A stretch of 64,000 nt of DNA from Phallusia fumigata (lineage: Eukaryota > Chordata > Ascidiacea > Phlebobranchia > Ascidiidae), in assembly GCA_008931825.1 (NCBI GenBank), contig QXVZ01001074.1, positions 80,159-144,158 on the forward strand. The letters run 5' to 3'. The notes under the pieces were generated by a model. That model was not told the origin of the DNA. It ran no database searches and was given only the letters and a program-made list of their open reading frames with translations. The position numbers and the translations under genes were made by a program. Shown piece after piece: positions 55,464-64,000 of this stretch. How positions within the stretch are numbered: position 1 is the stretch's first letter; the number at the start of each line of letters is the position of its first letter.

Positions 55464-56617
55464 ATGATGTTTTTTATGCTCCTAATCATTCACCTTCTTG
55501 CCGATAGATTGTATTTCGTCGGTATGATTTTACAGTTTTGGGCAATCAACTTTTTTGATTTGCAGGATTACTTTATTCAACCCATGTCCTATGTGGATAT
55601 AGGCTGGTTGTCTTTTGAAACGTTTAGTCGTCTGATAGGGCTTGTGTTAATTACTGTGATTTACCTGGCTCATGTTTACTCCAAAAATACAAAAGACAGA
55701 CCCCTGTGGTCGCATGATGTTTTCTGCTCGAGCTCAAACTGCCTTAGATGCAATTCTGTACTCGACGTAAAGCACTTGAGAGACCGTGCTGAGCTTCAGT
55801 GCTTGAAATACCCGAAGGAACTTGAAAGATTAAGTCGCTGGATTTCGGACGACTTTAATAAGGGAGATGAAAGAAAACCCACTAAATTTTATTTACCTGG
55901 ATTGTCGAGTTTTCCCATTTTTGAACGAGGTTTTCATGGGAAAGATGTTGCTGTCCTTGAAACAAACTGGAAAACCATAGCTCGAGACTTTAATAGAATT
56001 ACAAGTGCAGGAAAAAAAGAAAATTGGACGACTAATTCGACCCCGGAGGGACGGTGGAACGTATTTTATTTAATCAATCAGGGATCAGAGGTAAAGAGGT
56101 TGTACTCTTGCGTACAATAAAAAGCGTTCAATCGTACGATGTTTTTTTTTATTTCAGGTGTTGCCAAATTGTCAAATGTGTCCGGAAACAATGAAAGTAG
56201 TAAAAAGTTTAAATGATCGATTGGACAGATGTTTATTTGGTAACGTGTGCTTTACGGTTTTGGAGCCAGGAACTTCAATAAGCGCTCATTATGGACCATG
56301 TAATGTGAGAAGTCGCTGTCATTTAGGTTGTGCTCAAAATTGTTGTCTTAACGGTTAGGATGTGTACTGATTATAATGAATTTGATTTAGGTCTACAAAT
56401 ACCCCAAGAATTTCAGTTGCGCGTCAGTGGTACAATCGCAACGTGGTCTGAGGGAAAATGTCTGCTCTTTGATGACTCGTATTTACATTCAGTCGAATGC
56501 CGAAAGAAAACTTCAACTGCTGCCAGAGTTGTGTTGATGGTTGACTTCTGGCACTTTGGTTTAAACCGACATGAACGGAAGGCAATTCAAGAGCTTTTTC
56601 CATTTGTGTCAACGTGA
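55464..56617 (+). CDS. Aspartate beta-hydroxylase domain protein (ASPHD1/2-like)
   Basis: Three exons, 55464-56090, 56158-56326 and 56391-56617, with matching phases; 340 residues (human ASPHD2 369). The N-terminal 75 residues are hydrophobic, with a probable membrane segment (LVLITVIYLAHVY), so a single-pass type II layout is likely. The C-terminal half is the AspH/2-oxoglutarate dioxygenase fold: FGNVCFTVLEPGTSISAHYGP with His253, the conserved NVRSRCHLGL, CLLFDDSYLHS with His298, and Arg311 in ARVVLMVDFWH. These match the two iron-binding histidines and the co-substrate arginine of aspartyl/asparaginyl hydroxylases. Enzyme activity of the ASPHD subgroup is not well established. The vertebrate ASPHD1/ASPHD2 split probably postdates this lineage, so no symbol is given. 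The first exon's start is uncertain. Confidence 0.9.
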
Positions 56618-56638
56618 CCAAATGATTTTTACAAACAA

Positions 56639-56644
56639 AATAAA
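56639..56644 (+). terminator. Polyadenylation signal of the ASPHD gene
   Basis: AATAAA lies 22 bp after the stop codon on the same strand. This is unusually close but plausible for a compact genome. Confidence 0.5.
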
Positions 56645-57232
56645 TTTTTCAAGTTGTCGACGTTTTTGTAATGAAGGGATTTTGGTTGTTAGGTTGGTTA
56701 TGCTCATTGTTGGAAATGGAAACCACGCGTTATCTGTGGCACAGCCACTTGGCAGATGAAGAATCGATTATTGTTTTATCACGAAGTGAAAATTGACTGT
56801 ACTTTAAGTGTTCATCGATAAAGAGATATGTAGGGTGCCTAAACATGTAATGTAATTGTTGTTTTCTTGGTTTATTCAAAAGACTGTTAAAAAATTAATT
56901 TATACAAAGGATATGCGACACCACGTGGTAAGAATTTTAATTTTACTCCCTAGATACGCGACGCCGCGATCACAGCAACACAAGTTCTCGTAAAAAGTTT
57001 GCGGTTTTTTTATTCTGCATGTTCGTAGTTAAGTCATGCTATAATTTGTTAAAAAGGGAAGAACTTTGGTAAGTAACCGTATTTTATGTACTGGTATAAG
57101 TTTTCAAAAAGCGCCTAAACAATGATTATATTTGCTATTGTCTAATTTTACTGTTATCACGCCACTTTTTGTTAATCAAAGTTGATTGAACCTGTTATGA
57201 TACTTTTTATATAGTAGAACAACACCAGAATT
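56645..57232 (+). promoter_or_regulatory. Upstream region of the lamin gene
   Basis: No coding signal. A strong donor (tttg/GTAAGT) at 57069 and an acceptor (tttttatatag) ending at 57214 suggest a 5' UTR intron, with translation starting 19 bp into the second exon at 57233. The promoter should lie upstream of 57069; no specific element was recognised. Confidence 0.5.
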
Positions 57233-60200
57233 ATGAGTGGTGAAAACAAAGCAGATGGAGATAATCCATTAGTGACAGGAAGAATACAAGAGAAATCAGA
57301 CTTGCAAAATCTTAATCATCGATTTTCAGCTTACATTCAAAATGTTCGTTCTTGGCGCCTAAAACAGGTATAAACTTCTTCCTACGGGAACATATGTACA
57401 TTACAGTTTGCATGTTTATAGTTGTGTGACCATGCTCATGCCGTATTTTATATGTTGTGTAATAAATTGCAACAGTCAAAACATAACAAAAAGTTAGTTG
57501 TAATGTATAATTTTATTTGCTCAGTTATACTTTGATGCACTTAAATAGTGCTGGTGCGGAATTTATATTTAACAAAACAAAATTCTTAGCAATTGAATTT
57601 ATGCACTCCTTTTATTTTACTGCTTGTAAGTATCCCTTTAATTTGCAACAATGTTTTTTTCCAAGCAGCAAGATTCCAGTAAACCTGATGAAGACCATTG
57701 GGCAGAACAAATCAACAGCATTCGCTCTATGTATGAGAGTCAGTTGGCAGACTTGCGATCACAACTTGAAGGTGCCAACAGAGATAAAAATGAAATTGAA
57801 GCTTCAAGGTCAAAATATGATGCTATGTCAACAGAATTGGAAAGCAGGTGATTTAATTTGTTGAAAATTGCGATAAAAAATGTAGCGCTTTTTACTCTGA
57901 AAGCAGTAAAACTTGTTATGTCACAAAATATGAAGTAAATCTTGTTTCACACTTTATTTTTTTCTGTTTTAGGCTACTGTCTTTGAATGAAACAGTATTA
58001 TCACAAAAAGATGGTATAACTCGGTTGCAAGTGCAGTTGTCCAACAAAGAGCTTGAACTACAACAAGCACAGTCGAATCTCACTGCTCCACGAACAGAAC
58101 TTGAATCATGCCGGTTGGAGAGAGATGACTACAAAAAAAGACTGGTTGAAGCAGAAAGAAGGTATGAAACTAAACATCATTAGCAGTACTTAGTGGTCAA
58201 AACCATTGAATGCCTCTTTGGTTATAACTCTAAATAAAAATTTTACAGATGTTTAAGTGAAGAAAAAGCCAAATCAGAATTCCAACATCAGCTGTCAGAT
58301 CTTCATTCCAGATGCAGTCATGAAATTTTGCTTTATCAGCAGGTTTGTGTTTTATTTTATTTTTTATATTGCTAGTGGGCAAAATGTTGTTTGATAGGGA
58401 AATACACTTAATGGTTTTGTCATGCTTGCAGTGCTGGTAAATCTCATTCAATTGTTTTGGGATTTGGTAACACCTACTATGGCCCAGGGCTTTGCTGGGT
58501 TTAAATTAAGTAAAATTTCCTATTATTGAAAACACAAGCACATACAAGTGCTATCATTTTGGCAAATGTTTTGAAAATTAAACAGTTTTCACTTCTGTTT
58601 AAGGAAATAAATGATTTGCATGAGAGGTTGGAAAAATCTCGCCACCTGGTTTTGGAAATGGAGGAAGCAGCTCGCAGATCTGGACAACAAAGTGGAGATG
58701 TGGCATTAATGATGAGAAATGCAAGAGAAGCAAGTGAAGCAGAACTGAGAAGATATATGGATGAAGCAGAAGCCAAACACAACCTAAGTGTAATACAGTT
58801 TTACTTCATTGCAAGAAAGTTATCTTGTTGGATTATTTTAAGTTAAAGATTGTCCATAATGTAATGAGGGAGTATGACAATTTGGCAATGGTTTGGCTAG
58901 TTTATTTGTTTTACACAAAAACATGTTAAAAATTTAGATTTTAGTTGCAGATCAAATTGGGGATTCAGAATTGTTTACCAACCATTATATGTTTAACAGA
59001 TATCTGAACTAAAGATGCGAATGGAAGCAGATACTCGTAACTTGACAGAACTTGTTGAAGAGAATGGCAAGCTGAGAGCAGAAATCAACACACTTACTGG
59101 AGAGCTTCATGGAACACAATCAAAGGTGAAGTGCTTTTTATATGTTATTAAGCATCCTTGTTAAAGAGAAGTACAATGAAATGTTAAGTGCATTGCCCAA
59201 ATGAAACTGTGTAACAACCAGGTTTACTAACTGGGGTGATAACAATGTATCTTAAAAACTACACACTAAGAAATATTATTGTGACGCATATATGCATACA
59301 AAAACACATTAATCTTTTTTATTCTTAACAGTTAAATGCTGCTGATTCTGCATTAAAAGTGGTGGAAAATAGTCTTCAATCTGAAAGAAAGGGCTTTGAA
59401 ATGCAGTTGCACAGAATGGAAAACAAATTGCAGGTATCTATACAAGCTATTGCATTGAATAAGATAACTCCAAATTACCAAATGATTAAACGTTGTTATT
59501 CTTTTAACAGGAAACTCAAGATATACTTTTGATCAAGATACAAGAGTTAAATGCTGCTCAAGAAGCAAACATTCCTCTTCGAAGCGAAATTGACATGCTT
59601 AAAAGTTTGATAGAAGAAGAAGAAAAAAGGTAACAAATTTCTGCTGCTTGCTTTGGTAAGCTAAATAATTGCTTAAAAACAGATTTTTCCTGAATTTCAG
59701 ATTAGCTCTGGATGAACGTTTTAACAGTAGAGATACATCAGGTTCAGGTGGAGACTCCCGTTTAAACACCAAATTAAAAACCACCACAAACACATATCAG
59801 GTAAATACCAATTTAAATGAACAATGCAAATATTAAAAAAATATCAAAGAAACCAAAACGGGGTAAAAATGGTATGATTTTTTTCTATGTCTCTTAAAGT
59901 CGGGTAGTCTGATTCTTGTCACAAACGTGACTCTGTTTCTTCGACTTTACAGAACTTCAACTCAGATGGAGCACCGCACCAAGCGGTAGTTTCTGGTCAA
60001 AACAACGTCTGGGCCACAGGAAGCTCTCTGCGGCAGCCGCCATCCTCAGTGCCGATAGCCACAAGCGGATTTGTAAGGGCTGAGAACGGTTCTACCGGTG
60101 CTGATTTGTTTCGAGCACCTCTGTCACAATCTGCGTTTCAGTATTCGCCTAATGTTCCAAAAAGCAAGGTGGGCAGCCCTGATGTTTGTCAATGTTGTAT

Positions 60201-63023
60201 ACAACTCGTTAACCCCGTGTCACAAAATCAGCGGAGTCATTGACCCATCCAGGTTAAGATTGGTGACTTCAGTCCACGCGAGTATTTATACGTTAGGACT
60301 CGAGTTAAATTCGCAACGAATAGAATGTTGCGTGTTGTTGTTTGAAAGTTGATTTTCCTGGTTAAAGACGCATACTATCATTACAAAAGCGACGAAAATA
60401 GAGGCAATTTGATTGAACTAAAAGAAATGATGTGTCCAAAGTCTTTTGTCTAGTCTACATTCTGAAGTTTCGTGACTCCAGTCAGGCCGATGTCAGGCAA
60501 GCAAGTAGAGTAATTTTGGTTTGCTGTCGGATTGACAGTCTCCATGGTGATTACATCCACCAAATAGTGCCACTTGGTACTGCCACATTTTGACCGCTTT
60601 TATAAATGCGCAAACTGGTTTAGAGTGGAGCAGAAATTGCAACCGCGTATGTAAAAATAAATATTGTAAGCAGGTTATGCTGATTATAAAGTAGGCAACT
60701 AAAAAGAGAAGCTATATGTTTTAACGTGACGTCAGTCCAGGGACCGACTCTTTCGCCCATTTTTTCAGACAGCTTGCTACAAAAACATGATTAAAAGTAT
60801 CAACAAATCGTTTGTGCAAGACTACCAATCAAGTATGTCAAATCGCGAATCTTGTATAACTGACCACGAGTTTCCTTCGCAGAAAAGGCCTCAGTCAGCG
60901 TCCACCTCATCAAGTTCGACTTTTGATGTTACTAACGGGGAAGTGGATAACGATGACGTAGCAAGAACGGGACGGGAAAGTCCCGGTGTGAGAAGCCTCC
61001 CTCCCCGTCCACACAATCCGACCCCACCCAAGCGGCTACCAAAACGACCACTAAGTGCCGCTAATGCGCGTTATATTTCAGCCGAGGCCGGTAAATTGCA
61101 GTTCATTGCACTAAATGCTACGCTTGGCTTTTCTTGAAAAACATTTACACCTTAACCTTTTACTGTAAAATAAATTAAATTAATGCATCTTACGCACGTG
61201 CAGAATATGTGTTTACAATTTCATCACCGTCAAATAAGTAAGTGGTTTTTCAAATAATGCCTGTTTGCCACGAAACATATTTCGTCGGCTATAAAGCGGT
61301 TATATATTAGGACAGGCAAAGCTTACTAAAATGAGTTTAGCGGCGGTGCTTGGAAGATAGGTTGTTGGATTTTTTCAAAGGTCAAGGTCGAGACTACTTC
61401 GATGCGATGTTTAACGACTTACGTAAAGACGTAATGTACACAAAAGTAACGGAGGATTCGGCGGGTGTGGACACGTCGAAGGTCACCTCATCGGTTCATC
61501 AAGACATGATCAACTCCACAGCAAGGTACACTTTGTAGCCACGTTTTCTCTTAATGTATATATCATGTATCAGAAAGTTATCAGCGGGACTGCGAGGTCT
61601 TTCAGTTTTCGTATTATGTCAAGTAGAAGTGAATTAGAATTTCCCAAACGTAACCTTTTTTAACAAAGCTTGTCATTAAACGATGTAAACCAGGGGTTTA
61701 TAATCTGGGTTGCGAGATCTGTTTCTGAGGGGTACATAAATAAGAACAATAATTAATTTCCGGAAATTCCAGAAGGGTTGTACTAAAACCGGTTGGCGAT
61801 TTCAAAAGGGGCACTGATACCGACAAGGAAAAAGGTTAACAACCACTGGTTTAAAGCCTTACCGATTCTAAATCTAGCAACAAAATACAACAATGCTTAG
61901 AAAACAGCGTGTTGTTGTCAGACACGACGTGAAACCGAGCAAGAACGGACGTCTTTGGTATTCGGGCTCGACAGCGAGGTTCGCTAAGGCTGTGAGGATT
62001 GGCGTGTCACTAGATCGCTTGTTTGTGTTAAACCATCTCGGTTGTGCTGATTTGCATTGTGTGTGTTTTGCGCGCTTCCGTATGTTAAATAGATTTGGCA
62101 GTGGCGAGATTTGGTGTGATTTTGGCACTTAAAGTTTTATTTATTGTTTTCAAAGCCTGGAGACAGAGTGAAATACGCTATTCGTTCCTGTGATTGGGGG
62201 CTTCATTTACCACAATTGATCTGCAAGTTGTGAATCAAAAAACACGATGTGTGGATTGAAGCAAATTGATTTTGTATCTGATTTGTGTGCTTGCTTGATT
62301 CTGAGTTGATGCCAATCAAACACAATCACTTGAAAATGAAGCAAAACCCCTTAATCATTGTTTGACTTCCATCTTGGTCTGTCCTAGCGCGACCGGCGAC
62401 CTGAAGATAGTTGAAGTGGATGATGACGGAAGATTCGTTCGGGTTCACAACGCTTCAGCAACTCGCACCGAAAACATTGGAGGTTGTCTGCTCCAGCAAA
62501 ATGTGGCCGGGCACCCGGTCGCCGTGTTCCGATTTCCACCTAGGACCAAACTACAGCCCTGCCACACCACCACGGTCAGTTGAAACATTTTCCGCATATT
62601 CATGGTCAAACGTCTACTGTTCAGGACTTCAAATTATATCAGCAGTTTTGAAAACTTAAATAAGTTGCCTCCCTGTTTTACAACTTCCAAAAACTGATTA
62701 TTTTTCTAGCATTTTCCAGTAATGTGCAGGAAAAATCTATGAATTAATTTCATTTAAAGCCTCATGACTGTAACAGGTTTGCTTAGCGAAATTGGAAGGC
62801 ATGCTGGTTGTTGCAAAGTACAGTGTGATTTCCTATTTGTTACATTGGAACAAATTTATAGGTTTGGTGCTCGGGTTCGTTGGAGGCGATCCACGATCCT
62901 CCGTCACATTACGTCTGGAAGCAGTTGGACAAATGGGGAACTGGACCGGAATGCACAACAATCTTGTGCAAACCAAACGGCCAAGCTGTGGCATGGATGA
63001 CATCAGCACCGGTCGGTCCCTAA
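57233..63023 (+). CDS. Nuclear lamin-type intermediate filament protein
   Basis: Fourteen exons with consistent phases: 57233-57367, 57669-57847 (possibly from 57666), 57973-58161, 58249-58342, 58604-58789, 59000-59125, 59332-59433, 59511-59629, 59701-59800, 59953-60168, 60883-61090, 61357-61525, 62388-62574 and 62862-63023. About 723 residues. The head is short. The rod covers about 21-377, opening with [19 protein letters not shown] and closing with [16 protein letters not shown], the lamin helix boundaries; its length fits the longer lamin-type rod. A long Ser/Pro-rich tail has a basic patch KRLPKRP (532-538), a possible nuclear localisation signal. The Ig-fold lamin tail domain spans about 609-723 ([25 protein letters not shown] region, [11 protein letters not shown]). 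The frame stops at GP just after the domain without a CaaX box. The acceptor at 61356 is weak. Tail exons are duplicated beyond the N at 63069, so a terminal exon may be missing. Confidence 0.88.
60919..61849 (+). repeat. Copy 1 of a 931-bp duplication in the lamin tail
   Basis: Matches 63070-64000 at a constant offset of 2151; one difference noticed (g at 61346, a at 63497). It includes most of lamin exon 11, all of exon 12 and part of the next intron. Copy 2 starts in mid-exon right after the N at 63069. Confidence 0.97.
61691..61848. mobile_element. 158-bp hAT-type MITE in a lamin intron
   Basis: Ends are inverted: CAGGGGTTTATAATCT at the left and, on the opposite strand, CAGTGGTTGTTAACCT at the right (12 of 16 match). 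Both begin with CAG-GG as in hAT transposons. The flanking 8 bp (atgtaaac / gtttaaag) are not a clear duplication, so the insertion is old or the ends are slightly misplaced. It recurs within the duplicated copy at 63842-63999. Confidence 0.55.
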
Positions 63024-63069
63024 AAACATTCAGCAGCTTAGGTCTGTTACTGTTGTTGGTGAAATAACN

Positions 63070-64000
63070 ACTTTTGATGTTACTAACGGGGAAGTGGATA
63101 ACGATGACGTAGCAAGAACGGGACGGGAAAGTCCCGGTGTGAGAAGCCTCCCTCCCCGTCCACACAATCCGACCCCACCCAAGCGGCTACCAAAACGACC
63201 ACTAAGTGCCGCTAATGCGCGTTATATTTCAGCCGAGGCCGGTAAATTGCAGTTCATTGCACTAAATGCTACGCTTGGCTTTTCTTGAAAAACATTTACA
63301 CCTTAACCTTTTACTGTAAAATAAATTAAATTAATGCATCTTACGCACGTGCAGAATATGTGTTTACAATTTCATCACCGTCAAATAAGTAAGTGGTTTT
63401 TCAAATAATGCCTGTTTGCCACGAAACATATTTCGTCGGCTATAAAGCGGTTATATATTAGGACAGGCAAAGCTTACTAAAATGAGTTTAGCGGCGATGC
63501 TTGGAAGATAGGTTGTTGGATTTTTTCAAAGGTCAAGGTCGAGACTACTTCGATGCGATGTTTAACGACTTACGTAAAGACGTAATGTACACAAAAGTAA
63601 CGGAGGATTCGGCGGGTGTGGACACGTCGAAGGTCACCTCATCGGTTCATCAAGACATGATCAACTCCACAGCAAGGTACACTTTGTAGCCACGTTTTCT
63701 CTTAATGTATATATCATGTATCAGAAAGTTATCAGCGGGACTGCGAGGTCTTTCAGTTTTCGTATTATGTCAAGTAGAAGTGAATTAGAATTTCCCAAAC
63801 GTAACCTTTTTTAACAAAGCTTGTCATTAAACGATGTAAACCAGGGGTTTATAATCTGGGTTGCGAGATCTGTTTCTGAGGGGTACATAAATAAGAACAA
63901 TAATTAATTTCCGGAAATTCCAGAAGGGTTGTACTAAAACCGGTTGGCGATTTCAAAAGGGGCACTGATACCGACAAGGAAAAAGGTTAACAACCACTGG
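63070..64000 (+). repeat. Copy 2 of the 931-bp lamin-tail duplication
   Basis: Near-identical to 60919-61849 and running to the end of the window. It repeats lamin tail exons (frame visible at 63094-63241 and 63508-63676) downstream of the lamin tail domain exons, where they make no sense in the gene model. Confidence 0.97.

Noticed and set aside
60787-61137. Separate 116-codon gene starting MIKSINKSF
   Set aside because: Its 3' part fits better as lamin exon 11 (acceptor at 60882, donor at 61091, phases consistent with exons on both sides).

Overview
The window is animal nuclear DNA, most likely from a tunicate of the Ciona type. The evidence is AT-rich intergenic DNA, compact genes with many short GT-AG introns, several intronless housekeeping genes, and clearly metazoan proteins (lamin, MFAP1, soluble guanylate cyclase, type II membrane serine protease, PEX1, TBCCD1). 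The species assignment is inference. Exon models below were built by hand from reading frames, GT-AG sites and matching intron phases, so ends can be off where splice sites are weak.

Layout. 0.3-7 kb: a trypsin-like serine protease (+), with a 2.08-kb block of its exons present twice around a single N. 9.2-13.3 kb: its paralogue (+), with a cytosolic N-terminus, one membrane segment, a stem and a protease domain. 15.3-17.1 kb: NR2C2AP and TMEM234 (both -). 17.7-18.5 kb: MRRF (+). 21.9-22.7 kb: an intronless leucine-rich-repeat protein (+). 24.2-30.9 kb: an 18-exon unrecognised protein ending in an EF-hand region (+). 32.1-34.6 kb: splicing factor MFAP1 (-). 36.4-39.0 kb: PUS1 (-). 40.8-44.7 kb: a haem-binding soluble guanylate cyclase of the beta-2 type (-). 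45.6-47.3 kb: TBCCD1 (+). 47.5-50.6 kb: RUSF1 (+). 51.3-55.2 kb: PEX1 (+). 55.5-56.6 kb: an ASPHD-type hydroxylase-like protein (+). 57.2-63.0 kb: a nuclear lamin (+).

Most genes are unrelated housekeeping neighbours rather than one pathway. Two groupings stand out. The two proteases are tandem paralogues with the same intron phases. TBCCD1, RUSF1 and PEX1 lie head-to-tail, with 190 and 630 bp between coding regions, and RUSF1 has a splice-acceptor-like site just upstream of its ATG, as expected for a trans-spliced tunicate operon (inference).

All four N characters (3571, 29851, 48674, 63069) sit exactly between two near-identical direct copies. This looks like unmerged overlapping contig ends or haplotypes, and it distorts the first protease and the 3' end of the lamin gene.

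No clearly new biological system was found. The best leads are two in-phase activation-site exons in the first protease, a guanylate cyclase with a C-terminal CVIM box and substituted catalytic residues, and a lamin with an unusually long tail linker and no visible CaaX box.
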